Shown here one piece after another: positions 7,831 through 15,878 of a stretch of DNA of 64,000 bases. The position numbers and the translations under genes were made by a program. A model generated the notes under the pieces. That model had not been told where the DNA came from. It did no database searches and saw nothing but the letters and a program-made list of their open reading frames with translations. The DNA comes from Streptomyces sp. NBC_00335. GTDB lineage: Bacteria > Actinomycetota > Actinomycetes > Streptomycetales > Streptomycetaceae. The stretch is from NCBI RefSeq assembly GCF_036127095.1, contig NZ_CP108006.1, positions 5,819,501-5,883,500 on the forward strand, read 5' to 3'. How positions within the stretch are numbered: position 1 is the first letter of the stretch; the number at the start of each line of letters is the position of its first letter.

Positions 7831-9132
7831 ATGCGAGAGCGAGACATGGCGGTTCGGGTCAAGGGCGGGATGCTCGGCGGGGCGGGGACCGTGGCCCTGC
7901 TGTGGGCCGCCCAGGTGCGGCCCTCGGCCCGGCTCGACGCGCTGTTCGCCACCGCCGCGCACCTGTCCGGCCTGCTCGCCGGGTACGGGGTGCTCGTCCT
8001 GCTGTTCCTCATGGCCCGGGTCCCCGCCGTCGAGCACGGGGTGGGCGCGGCCCGGCTCGCCCGCTGGCACGCGCTGGGCGGCCGCCACGTCCTGCTCCTC
8101 TGTTTCGGGCACGCGGCCTTCGCGCTCTGCGGCTACGCCGTGCACGAGGGGGTCGACGTGCTCTCGGCGGTCCGGGAGCTGCTCGGCTACCCGGCTCTGG
8201 CCGCCGCGGCGGCCGGGACCGTCCTCCTGGTCGCCGTCGGCATCACCTCCGCCCGCTCCGTACGCCGCCGGGTCAGCCACGAAACCTGGCGGGGCGTCCA
8301 CCTGCTGGTGTACCTCGCCGCCGCCCTCGCCTTCGGACACCAGCTCGCCGGGCCCGACCTGGCCCCCGTCGCCTGGTTCTGGGCCCTCGCGCACGCGGTG
8401 GTCGCCGTCCTGCTGGTCTGGTACCGCGCCGTGGTCCCCGTACGGCAGGCCCTGCGGCACGCGCTGCGCGTCGCCGAGGTCCGAACGGAGGGGCCCGGAG
8501 TGGTCTCCGTCCTCGTCTACGGGGAGCACCTCGCGGAGCTGCGCGCGGAGCCGGGGCAGTTCCTGCGCTGGCGGTTCCTCCAGCGGCGGCTGTGGCACAC
8601 CGCGCTGCCGTTCTCGCTGTCGGCGCCGGTCCGCGGGAACACCCTGCGCATCACCGTGAAGGCCCTCGGCGGCCACTCCCGCCGGATCCGCAGGCTGCGC
8701 CCCGGCACCCGGGTGCTGGCCACCGGCCCCTTCGGGGCGCTCACCGCCGCCCGGCGGACCCGGGCCAAGGTGCTGCTGATCGCCGGCGGGGTCGGGATCA
8801 CCCCGATGCGGGCCCTGTTCGAGACCCTGCCCGGCGGGCCGGGGGACATCACCCTGCTCTACCGGGCGGGCGCAGAGGAGCACCTTGTGCTGCGCTCCGA
8901 ACTGGAGGCCATCGCCGCCGAACGGCAGGCCGGGCTGCACTACCTGCTCGGGCCGTCGGGCGCCGCCTTCGACCCGCTGGCTCCGCAGGCGCTGGCCGAG
9001 CTGGTCCCGGAGCTGGCCGAGCACGACGTGTACCTGTGCGGGCCGCCGGGGATGGCGGACGCCACGCAGTCGGCGCTGTTGCGGGCGGGGGTGCCGGCGG
9101 GGCGGATCCACGCCGAGTGCTTTGGCTTCTGA
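7831..9132 (+). CDS. Ferric reductase-like transmembrane flavoprotein
   Basis: A 433-residue protein. The N-terminal 215 residues hold about six membrane helices with paired histidines suited to heme (WHALGGRH, FGHAAF, WRGVHLLVY, AFGHQLAG). The C-terminal half is a ferredoxin reductase-type module: FAD part PGQFLRWRF and LPFSLSAP, then NAD part VLLIAGGVGITPMRALF and the last Cys in VYLCGPPGMADA. This arrangement moves electrons from cytoplasmic NAD(P)H through FAD and heme across the membrane, as in ferric reductases and NADPH oxidases; the acceptor is not known. An FMN-binding partner often follows such genes but only repeats and a possible small reading frame follow here. Start ATG 7831; ATG 7846 is an alternative. 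Confidence 0.85.
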   Translation: MRERDMAVRVKGGMLGGAGTVALLWAAQVRPSARLDALFATAAHLSGLLAGYGVLVLLFLMARVPAVEHGVGAARLARWHALGGRHVLLLCFGHAAFALCGYAVHEGVDVLSAVRELLGYPALAAAAAGTVLLVAVGITSARSVRRRVSHETWRGVHLLVYLAAALAFGHQLAGPDLAPVAWFWALAHAVVAVLLVWYRAVVPVRQALRHALRVAEVRTEGPGVVSVLVYGEHLAELRAEPGQFLRWRFLQRRLWHTALPFSLSAPVRGNTLRITVKALGGHSRRIRRLRPGTRVLATGPFGALTAARRTRAKVLLIAGGVGITPMRALFETLPGGPGDITLLYRAGAEEHLVLRSELEAIAAERQAGLHYLLGPSGAAFDPLAPQALAELVPELAEHDVYLCGPPGMADATQSALLRAGVPAGRIHAECFGF

Positions 9133-9239
9133 GCCCGCGCCTGATTCCGGCCCCGCCCCCGTTTCCGCCCCTGCGCCCGCGCCCGCACCCGAGAGGTCGC
9201 CGCTCCGTGCGTCACCCGTTGCACGTCACCCTGCCCGTG

Positions 9240-9530
9240 TCCCTGGCCGCTGCGCGGGGCTCGTCCCCTACCCGCCCTTCGCCCATCCCCCAGACTCCGT
9301 CCGGGGGGACCCCCAGCCGGGGCTCCGCCCCGGACCCCGGTCCTCAAACGCCGGACGGGCTGGATTTGGCTGCGGCCGGCCTCGGCCCCTGGCCCGGCCC
9401 CGGCCCCGGTTCTCAAGCGCCGGACGGGCTGGGTTTGGTTGCGCCTGGCCTCGGCCCCTGGCCCGGTTCCCAAGCGCCGGACGGGCTGGGTTTGGCTGCG
9501 CCCGGGCCTAGACCCGGGCTTTGGGTGCCG
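9240..9530. repeat. Dispersed repeat cluster, copies C1-C3
   Basis: One full unit begins with CCCCTACCCGCCCTTCGCCC near 9265, continues through GGGGCTCCGCCCCGGACCCC, and ends CTCAAACGCCGGACGGGCTGG at 9342-9364. Two shorter tail copies follow: CTCAAGCGCCGGACGGGCTG near 9413 and CCAAGCGCCGGACGGGCTG near 9470, each followed by GGGTTTGG and a GGCCTCGGCCCCTGGCCCGG-type linker. The tail unit has therefore been tandemly amplified. Together with the weak reading frame at 9600 this accounts for the gap 9133-9821. Confidence 0.75.
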
Positions 9531-9599
9531 GAGCGGCCGAAGGGGCCGCCGTTCGTGGCCGTGGCTGCGGCCCGGCATCGTCGGCCGCGGGTCTCACCG

Positions 9600-9785
9600 G
9601 TGCGGGTGGTGCTGGACGTGCTCGGGGCCGTACCGCCCGCCCGGCGGTTGGCGGCGGGGCTCGGGTTGGCCAGTGTGCTGGCGGCGAGCGTGCTGACGGC
9701 GGTGGTGGATCCCTCGGCTCCCGCGGCCCCGGACCGGGCTCCGGCCGGGCGAAGCTCAACCTTTGCGCAAGTTTCCGGGGATTGA
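9600..9785 (+). CDS. Possible small membrane protein, unproven
   Basis: A 61-residue reading frame from a GTG, with a credible hydrophobic helix (RLAAGLGLASVLAASVLTAVV) after a basic stretch and a polar Ser/Thr-rich tail. The helix is the only protein-like signal. The frame continues open upstream through the repeat, so the start is arbitrary. No good ribosome site. It could be the remains of the small partner often found after ferric-reductase genes, but I cannot assign a family. Confidence 0.25.
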   Translation: MRVVLDVLGAVPPARRLAAGLGLASVLAASVLTAVVDPSAPAAPDRAPAGRSSTFAQVSGD

Positions 9786-9821
9786 TGGCCACTGCACCCA
9801 ACCGCTCCATAAGGTCGGGCC

Positions 9822-10598
9822 GTGCCTGACATATCGACAACCATGATCATCATGCTGTGCGTGGCCGCCGCCGCGGCCGGCTGGATCGACGCCGTCGTGG
9901 GCGGCGGCGGCCTGCTGCTCCTGCCCGCCCTGCTGCTGGGCCTGCCCCACGCCCATCCCGCCACCGTCCTCGGCACCAACAAGGCCGTCGCCATCGTGGG
10001 GACCTCCGGCGCGGCAGTGTCGTACCTGCGCAAGACCTCGGTGGACGTGAAGCTCGCCGTCCGCATCGGCCTGGCCGCGCTCGTCGGCTCGATGGGCGGG
10101 GCCGCCCTGGCCGGCGGCATCAGCAAGGACGCGCTGCGCCCGCTGATCATGGTGGTCCTGGTGGTCGTCGCGGCTTTCGTCCTCTTCCGCCCCGGCTTCG
10201 GCGTCGCTCCCGGAGCCGCCGCCGTCAGCCGCCGGCGCGTCCTGCTCACCATCGCCCTGGCCGGTCTCGGCATCGGCTTCTACGACGGGCTGATCGGCCC
10301 CGGCACCGGCACCTTCCTCGTGCTGGCCCTGACGGCCCTGCTCCACCTCGACCTGGTCACCGCCTCCGCCACGGCGAAGATCGTCAACGTCTGCACCAAC
10401 GGCGGAGCGCTCGCGATGTTCGCGTACCAGGGCATGGTGCTGTGGCAACTGGCCGCCCTGATGGCCGTGTTCAACCTGGCCGGCGGCATGATCGGCGCCC
10501 GGATGGCACTGAAGAAGGGCAGCGGATTCGTCCGCGGAGTGCTCCTGACGGTCGTCGGCGGCCTGGTGCTGAAGCTGGGTTTCGAACAGTGGGGCTGA
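9822..10598 (+). CDS. TSUP (TauE/SafE)-family membrane permease
   Basis: A 258-residue integral membrane protein with eight or so helices in two repeated halves. The first half has WIDAVVGGGGLLLLPALL and LGTNKAVAIVGT; the second repeats the pattern with FYDGLIGPGTGTFLVLALT and SATAKIVNVCTNGGAL. These paired Gly-rich and TN/NVCTN motifs are the TSUP signature. Members export or import sulfite, sulfonates or related anions; the substrate here is unknown. The GTG at 9822 is used because it directly precedes the first helix. Monocistronic, with 49 bases before the methyltransferase gene. Confidence 0.9.
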   Translation: MPDISTTMIIMLCVAAAAAGWIDAVVGGGGLLLLPALLLGLPHAHPATVLGTNKAVAIVGTSGAAVSYLRKTSVDVKLAVRIGLAALVGSMGGAALAGGISKDALRPLIMVVLVVVAAFVLFRPGFGVAPGAAAVSRRRVLLTIALAGLGIGFYDGLIGPGTGTFLVLALTALLHLDLVTASATAKIVNVCTNGGALAMFAYQGMVLWQLAALMAVFNLAGGMIGARMALKKGSGFVRGVLLTVVGGLVLKLGFEQWG

Positions 10599-10647
10599 CC
10601 CGGCACGCGCACGGGCCGGACCGCGGCCGGGGGATAAAGTTGCGGGT

Positions 10648-11640
10648 GTGCCCCACCTTGAGATATCCGACCTGATCACCGTCACCGATCCGCTCAGCGG
10701 AGCGCGGATGCCGGTGCGCCGGGGTGATGTGGTCCGCCGGCTCGACGAGGCGGGGGATCCGCGTGCGGCCCGGATCGTCGCCGGGCTGCCGGCCGGCCCG
10801 GACGACGTGCTCGACCCGCTCGCCGTGGACCGGCTGATGATCGGGGTCCACACCGAGCTGCAGCGGCTCAGCGAGGAACTGCGCATCGGGGAACGGCTGG
10901 TGCACGTACTGGACCCGCTGTTCGAGGCCATCCGCGAGATCGCGGGCCGCCGCGGCCGGTTCCGCCTGGTCGACATCGGATCCGGTCTCGGCTACCTCGT
11001 CCGCTGGCTGGCGTCCACCGGCGCCCTCGGCCCGAACGTCGAGCTGATCGGCGTCGACCTCGACGCCGCCCTCGTCGCCGAGGCGGACCGGCTGGCCCGC
11101 GCCGAGGGACTCGACTGCCGGTTCGTCCACGGCAACGCCTTCGACCTCCCGGAGATCGCCACCGTCTACGTCTCCACCGGGGTGCTCCACCACTTCCGCG
11201 GGCCGGCGCTCGCCGAGTTCTTCGAGGCGCAGGCCGACTCCCAGGCGCTCGCCTTCTGCCACTTCGACATCGCCGCCACCCGGCTGGCGCCCGTGGGCGC
11301 CTGGATGTTCCACCGCGCCCGGATGCGTCATCCGCTCGGCCGCCACGACGGGGTCGTCTCCGCCCGGCGCGCCCACTCGGACGAAACCCTGCTGCGCGCC
11401 GCGACCGTACCGGGCATCCGGCCGCTGCTCTACGAGCCCAAGGGCCTGTCCAACCCCTTCTGCACCACCCTGCGCCCGGTCCTCGGCATCCGCCCCTACC
11501 TGGAGGACCCGCTGCGCCAGGCCCTCGGGCGTTCCTCCCGGCGGCTCGTGGGCGCGGAGCACCTGACCCGCGGCGGACCGCCGAGGCACGACGCCGCGTC
11601 CTGGTCCGCCTCCGGGGCCGCCTCAGGGGCCGGGCGATGA
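10648..11640 (+). CDS. Class I SAM-dependent methyltransferase
   Basis: A 330-residue protein. Motif I is FRLVDIGSGLGYLVRWLAS near residue 110, followed by an acidic residue in LIGVDLDAALVAEA and a later VYVSTGVLHHF motif where the catalytic region of small-molecule methyltransferases lies. The N-terminal 90 residues form an extra helical domain. The C-terminal 30 residues are Ala/Gly/Ser-rich and probably disordered. The stop overlaps the next gene's start (ATGA), so the two are coupled. The substrate is unknown. Confidence 0.85.
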   Translation: MPHLEISDLITVTDPLSGARMPVRRGDVVRRLDEAGDPRAARIVAGLPAGPDDVLDPLAVDRLMIGVHTELQRLSEELRIGERLVHVLDPLFEAIREIAGRRGRFRLVDIGSGLGYLVRWLASTGALGPNVELIGVDLDAALVAEADRLARAEGLDCRFVHGNAFDLPEIATVYVSTGVLHHFRGPALAEFFEAQADSQALAFCHFDIAATRLAPVGAWMFHRARMRHPLGRHDGVVSARRAHSDETLLRAATVPGIRPLLYEPKGLSNPFCTTLRPVLGIRPYLEDPLRQALGRSSRRLVGAEHLTRGGPPRHDAASWSASGAASGAGR

Positions 11641-12149
11641 ACCCGGTCCTGCCGCTCGCCGCCCTCGGCCTCGTCGACGCGGCGTTCAGCGGCTTCCGCG
11701 CCTACGCCGGCCGCGACGCCCGGATCCGCAAGCACCGTGCCGTCCTGCGCGCCTCCCTGCGCGGGCTGGCGGTCGGCGCCGTCCTGCTGCTCGCCCCCGC
11801 CCTCACGGCCGGCGCCGTCCTGTTGCTCGCCGAGGACACCGACCGGGCGTACGGGGTCCTCGCCGACGGCGGGACCGGCTTCCTCGTCCCGATCGGGGCC
11901 TACGCCCTCGCCGTCGGGCTCTCGCTCGCCGCCTACTTCGCCCTGCCGTACCGGGCCAGCACGCTCTCCATGGTCGTCGGGCTCGGCCCGCTGACCCTGG
12001 CCCGTCCGCTGGTCGTGGCCGGGGCCTGCGCCGGTGCGCTCGTCGCCGGGGGCGGCTGGACCTCGCTCCTGGTGGGAGTCGTGGCGGGGGCCGCGGTCCT
12101 GTGCGTGGAGCCGTACGTCCACCGCCGCTGGTACGCGTTTCCGGTCTAG
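11637..12149 (+). CDS. Small integral membrane protein coupled to methyltransferase
   Basis: A 170-residue hydrophobic protein of unknown family with four or five predicted helices: ASLRGLAVGAVLLLAPALTA, FLVPIGAYALAVGLSLAAYF, STLSMVVGLGPLTL, and a C-terminal VVAGAAVLCVEPYVHRRWY. A basic loop (GRDARIRKHR) near residue 30 suggests the N-terminus is cytoplasmic. Its start overlaps the methyltransferase stop by four bases, so joint expression is likely. It ends 16 bases before the convergent exporter gene. Confidence 0.75.
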   Translation: MNPVLPLAALGLVDAAFSGFRAYAGRDARIRKHRAVLRASLRGLAVGAVLLLAPALTAGAVLLLAEDTDRAYGVLADGGTGFLVPIGAYALAVGLSLAAYFALPYRASTLSMVVGLGPLTLARPLVVAGACAGALVAGGGWTSLLVGVVAGAAVLCVEPYVHRRWYAFPV

Positions 12150-12165
12150 GCCCGTCGTAGGACGC

Positions 12166-13584
12166 CTAGGCCCTCTCTTTCGGGTCCTGCCGGGCCCCGG
12201 AGGCCCGGGCCACCACGATGAGGAACAGTCCGCAGCACGTCACGAGCAGCCAGCCCGGCCGGGACGCCCGGGCGAGGCCGTCCGGGCCGGCGCCCGCGGC
12301 CAGGGCCCCCGCGACGGCTATGCCGACCGCCGATCCGACCTGGCGGGCGGTGGAGGTGACGGCTCCGGCCACACCGGCGCGGGACGGCGACAGGCCGCCG
12401 ACCGCGGTGTGGGTGAGCGGGGCGTTGGCGAAGCCGAACCCGATGCCGATGAGCAGGTGGGCCAGCAGGAGCAGCGGCACGCCCGTGTCCGGGCCCAGGT
12501 CCACGAGGCAGAGCCCGCCCGCCGCGGTGAAGCCGCCCGCGAGCAGGAGCGGACGCCGCGGCCCGAGTCGCCCCGTCAGGCTGCCGGACCACGGAGCGCA
12601 CACGGTGGCCCCGAGCGCCATGGGCAGGGTCGCCGCACCGGCCGCGAGCGGGGTCCAGCCGCGGGCGTTCTGCAGATACAGGGTGGTGAGCAGCAGGCTC
12701 ACGCTCAGCGCGGTGAACACCGCCACCGCGCCCAGTACCGCCGAGGCGAAGGGCGGCCGCCGGAACAGCCGGGGGTCGATCAGGGGCTCGGGCCGGCGGA
12801 GCTCGACCCGGACGAAGGCCGTCGCGGCCGCCGTGACGACGGCGTAGCAGGTCAGAGCCGTGGGGGAGGCCCAGCCGATGCGGGGGCCCTCGATCAGGAC
12901 GCCGACCGAGACGCACAGGGCGGTCGTGAGGAGCAGCTGGCCGGGCAGATCGAGCCGCCGGGCGCGCTGACCGCGGGACTCCGGCACGAACAACGCGACC
13001 AGGACGAGCGCGCCGACGACCACCGGGGCGTTGATCCAGAACACCGACCGCCAGCCGAAGGCGGCGATGAGGGCCCCGCCGACGACCGGGCCCGCGGCCA
13101 TGCTGAGCCCGAAGACGGAAGCCCACAGGCCGATGGCCCGGGCCCGCTCCCGCGGATCGGGCATCGCGTTGACCACGATCGCCAGGGCCACCGGGCTCAG
13201 CATCGAGGCCCCGATCCCCTGGACGGCCCGCGCCGCGACGAGGAAGCCGAGCGAGGGCGCCAGGGCGCAGGCGACGGAGGCGAGACCGAAGACGACCAGC
13301 CCGCACCGGAACACGCGACGGCGTCCGAACCGGTCCGCGAGGGCGCCGGAGGCGATGAGGAGGCTGGCCAGGACCACGGTGTAGGCGTCCACGACCCATT
13401 CCAGACCGCGGGTGCCCACCTCCAGGCCCCGTCCGATCGCGGGCAGACCCACGTTGACGATGGTGGTGTCCACTCCGATGAGGAACATGCTCAGCGCGCA
13501 GACGGCCAGTACCGTCCACCGGCGGCGCGCGCCGAGGGCGGGCCCGGGCCCCGCTGCCGTCCCGGCCGGGATCGTCGTGGTCAT
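12166..13584 (-). CDS. MFS drug exporter, DHA2 (14-helix) type
   Basis: A 472-residue major facilitator. The first helix block ends in VDTTIVNVGLPAIGRGLEV, the classic DHA2 motif D1 (LDxTIVNVALP). Motif A follows as GALADRFGRRRVF, and motif C-like GPVVGGALIAAFGWRSVFWIN lies near residue 160. These mark a proton-driven drug/H+ antiporter. The start at ATG 13584 leaves a short cytoplasmic tail before helix 1. It is divergent from an XRE-cupin regulator 114 bp away, with a near-palindrome between them, so induction by a transported compound is likely. The compound is unknown. Confidence 0.92.
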   Translation of the reverse strand: MTTTIPAGTAAGPGPALGARRRWTVLAVCALSMFLIGVDTTIVNVGLPAIGRGLEVGTRGLEWVVDAYTVVLASLLIASGALADRFGRRRVFRCGLVVFGLASVACALAPSLGFLVAARAVQGIGASMLSPVALAIVVNAMPDPRERARAIGLWASVFGLSMAAGPVVGGALIAAFGWRSVFWINAPVVVGALVLVALFVPESRGQRARRLDLPGQLLLTTALCVSVGVLIEGPRIGWASPTALTCYAVVTAAATAFVRVELRRPEPLIDPRLFRRPPFASAVLGAVAVFTALSVSLLLTTLYLQNARGWTPLAAGAATLPMALGATVCAPWSGSLTGRLGPRRPLLLAGGFTAAGGLCLVDLGPDTGVPLLLLAHLLIGIGFGFANAPLTHTAVGGLSPSRAGVAGAVTSTARQVGSAVGIAVAGALAAGAGPDGLARASRPGWLLVTCCGLFLIVVARASGARQDPKERA

Positions 13585-13673
13585 GGGTCCGCCTTCTGTC
13601 CAGGCGGTCTGTCGGCCGCCGGCTTCGGATGTCGGCCCATGCTCCGACCGCGTGGCGGCCGCGGCCCAGGAAA

Positions 13674-13690
13674 TTTGCCGGTACCGCAAA
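13674..13690. promoter_or_regulatory. Inverted repeat in the divergent exporter/regulator gap
   Basis: TTTGC-CGGTACC-GCAAA has perfect 5-base arms. It ends 8 bp before the ATG of the XRE-cupin gene and 90 bp before the exporter start. This A/T-bearing patch stands out in the G+C-rich gap and is a good candidate operator for the XRE protein controlling itself and the exporter. Confidence 0.5.
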
Positions 13691-13698
13691 ATGGCCCC

Positions 13699-14289
13699 AT
13701 GGCCACGGACATGAGCAGGGACGCCGAACACGCCGAACTCGAGCGGACCCTCGACGCCATCGGACCGCGGCTACGGGCGCTGCGGCGCGAGCGCGGCCTC
13801 ACCCTGGAGGCCCTCTCCGAGGCCACCGGGATCTCCGTGAGCACGCTCTCCCGCCTGGAGTCGGGCAAACGGCGGCCGACCCTCGAACTGCTCATCCCCC
13901 TCGCGCGGACCCACCGCGTGGCCCTGGACCAGCTCGTGGCCGCCCCGGTCACCGGTGACGAGCGCGTCCACCTGCGGCCCCGCCGCCGGGACCACGGGAG
14001 CGTCCTGGTCCCCCTGACGCAGTACCCGGGCCGCGTCCAGGTCTTCAAGCAGGTGCTCGCGTACCGGGAACCGAAACTGGTGACCCACACCGGCTACGAG
14101 TGGCTCTACGTGCTCGCCGGCGAGCTCCACCTCGTCATCGGCGAGCGGAGCCTCACCCTGCGCCCCGGGGAGGTCGCGGAGTTCGACACCGGTGAACCCC
14201 ACTGGTTCGGCCCCGCCGAAGGCGAGGTGGTGGAGATCCTGCACCTGTTCGGACCCCATGGCGACCAAGCCGTCGTCCGCACCGGCTAG
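13699..14289 (+). CDS. XRE-family regulator with C-terminal cupin
   Basis: A 196-residue protein in two parts. Residues about 15-70 form an XRE helix-turn-helix: LRALRRERGLTLEALSEATG then STLSRLESGKRRP. Residues about 110-190 form a cupin barrel: THTGYEWLYVLAGELHLVIG, LRPGEVAEFDTGEPHWFG. Such HTH-cupin proteins sense a small molecule in the barrel. The start ATG at 13699 is only 8 bp after an inverted repeat, and an ATG four codons later is also possible. Divergence from the DHA2 exporter makes that gene the likely target. Confidence 0.9.
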   Translation: MATDMSRDAEHAELERTLDAIGPRLRALRRERGLTLEALSEATGISVSTLSRLESGKRRPTLELLIPLARTHRVALDQLVAAPVTGDERVHLRPRRRDHGSVLVPLTQYPGRVQVFKQVLAYREPKLVTHTGYEWLYVLAGELHLVIGERSLTLRPGEVAEFDTGEPHWFGPAEGEVVEILHLFGPHGDQAVVRTG

Positions 14290-14316
14290 GGCACTGGACC
14301 CTGCCCGCCCGTGCGT

Positions 14317-14949
14317 TCAATACGTACCGGTCAGGTGGGCGAAGACGACCACGTTGCCCTGGTAGCCGGTGCGCTGGGAGAAGCCCCCGCCGCAGGTGAT
14401 GACGCGGAGCTCGGCACGCGGTGACGACCCGTACACGCGGGAATCGGGGAAGGCCTTGGCGTCGTAGACCTCCACCGCGTGGACGGTGAACACGGCCGTA
14501 CGTCCGTCGGCGCGGGCGATCTCGATCTGGGCCCCCCGGCGCAGGGCGCCGAGGTGGTAGAAGACCGCGGGCCCGGACGCGTCGTCCACGTGCCCGGCGA
14601 CGACGGCCGTGCCGGTGGCGCCCGGGGTGGTGCCCTCGCGGTACCACCCCGCCAGGTCCCGGCGGGCGGGCGGCGGCACTTCGAGACTGCCGTCCGCCTG
14701 CAGCCCCAGCCCGGTGAGCGGGGCGTCCACCCGGATGGACGGGATCCGGATCCGGGTGGGCGGCGATCCGGGGAGCGCGGCGATGGCCGCGGGGAACCGG
14801 GCCTGGGCGCTCAGCGCCTCACCGGGGGAGGGCAGCGGGGGCCGGACGGGCTCGCCGGAGCCGCTGCCGATGAGCCAGACGCCGATGCAGGCGGCGAGTG
14901 CGACGAGCCCGCCGCCGCGGGCGCGGGCGCGGCGTGCCTCTGCCTCCAT
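14317..14949 (-). CDS. Class F sortase
   Basis: A 210-residue membrane-anchored transpeptidase. A basic N-terminus precedes one helix (GGLVALAACIGVWLIGSG), a Pro-rich linker follows, then the sortase barrel begins at TRIRIPSIRVDAPLTGLGL. The catalytic His is in AVVAGHVDD, the Cys in RVITCGGGF, and the last strand NVVVFAHL is where the Arg is usually sought but not clearly visible here. The compact form and GWY...PGATGTAVVAGH pattern match actinobacterial class F. It would act on the outer face of the membrane. The adjacent secreted protein is a possible substrate. The ATG at 14949 places 15 residues before the helix. Confidence 0.9.
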   Translation of the reverse strand: MEAEARRARARGGGLVALAACIGVWLIGSGSGEPVRPPLPSPGEALSAQARFPAAIAALPGSPPTRIRIPSIRVDAPLTGLGLQADGSLEVPPPARRDLAGWYREGTTPGATGTAVVAGHVDDASGPAVFYHLGALRRGAQIEIARADGRTAVFTVHAVEVYDAKAFPDSRVYGSSPRAELRVITCGGGFSQRTGYQGNVVVFAHLTGTY

Positions 14950-15085
14950 GCGGCCCCCTCGGCTTGGTGACGTGGTGACGTTTTGACTGGCCGTCGCCCG
15001 GCCCCGCGAACGGGGGGGACCTCGCGGGGCGGGCGACGGGGGACGGTACCGGTCGGACCGCGGCCGGAGCCGCGGTGGGCGTCCG

Positions 15086-15649
15086 TCAGTTCCGCGTGCC
15101 GCTCGCCCGGCGACGCAGGAACCAGGTACCGCCGACGGCGGTTGCGGCCAGCACTGCCGCTCCCGCCGCGATCTTGGCGGGGTCGGTGGTGGTGGTCGTG
15201 CCACCGCCCACCCCGGTGCGCACGTGGCCCTGGGGGGCCCGGTCGTGCTCGGTGACGATCAGGTCGCCGGTGGCGAACTTGCCGTTCGCGCAGGTGGCGC
15301 CGATCGAGTGGGTGCCGGGGCGGGTTCCGTGGGCGACCTGGAATTGTCCCACGACCACCTCCTTGTGGGTGCCCGGAGTCAGCTTGAAGCGGCCGCCCCC
15401 GACGGTGGAGGCGTCGCCCTCGGCGTGACTGCCCGGGCCGCAGGCCTTCGTGTTCACCGTGACGGTGGTGCCGGGTGCGGCGGACTTCGGCCACACCTCC
15501 AGCGGGGCGAAGTCGCCGGGCGCGAAGCCCGCCGTGCCGAAGCCCGACATGCCCAGGTCCGCGGCGGCGACCGCGCCGGCGACCGGGCCGGTGAACGCGG
15601 CGGCGGTCAGCGCGGTGGCGGTGAGCACGTGGGCGGTGCGTCGGCGCAT
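15086..15649 (-). CDS. Secreted protein with C-terminal anchor, next to sortase
   Basis: A 187-residue protein with a signal peptide (MRRRTAHVLTATALTAAAFT, cleavage near AVAAADL). The body has an Ig-like feel, with LEVWPKSAAPGTTVTVNTKAC and GTRPGTHSIGATCANG, two cysteines likely forming a disulfide. The C-terminus is a Thr-rich linker, a hydrophobic helix (KIAAGAAVLAATAVGGTWFL) and RRR, the layout of a wall-sorting signal, but no LPXTG- or LAXTG-like motif precedes the helix. It lies directly upstream of the class F sortase gene on the same strand, with 136 bases between. It may be membrane-anchored or an atypical sortase client. Function unknown. Confidence 0.8.
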   Translation of the reverse strand: MRRRTAHVLTATALTAAAFTGPVAGAVAAADLGMSGFGTAGFAPGDFAPLEVWPKSAAPGTTVTVNTKACGPGSHAEGDASTVGGGRFKLTPGTHKEVVVGQFQVAHGTRPGTHSIGATCANGKFATGDLIVTEHDRAPQGHVRTGVGGGTTTTTDPAKIAAGAAVLAATAVGGTWFLRRRASGTRN

Positions 15650-15878
15650 GGGGGGTCTCCTGTGGACACGGGGTCGTGTTTCCGAGGTAACCCGGGAGTC
15701 GGGGCGGGCGCCTGCTGATGTGGTGTCAGATTGGGGGTGGGGGGTGGGGGCGGTGGGCTGTTGTCGCAGGTGGGAGAGGTGTGGGGGCATTTGTGGGGCC
15801 CCACCCCGTCCGGGTGACGGTGGCCTCGCGGGTGCGGGTCGCCGCCGCGGTCGGAAAGGGGCGGTGGGGCCCGAGGGG

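Noticed and set aside
12034..13698. In-frame upstream extension of the XRE-cupin gene across the exporter
   Set aside because: The extension is antisense to the exporter and lacks protein character; the real gene starts at 13699 next to an operator-like repeat.
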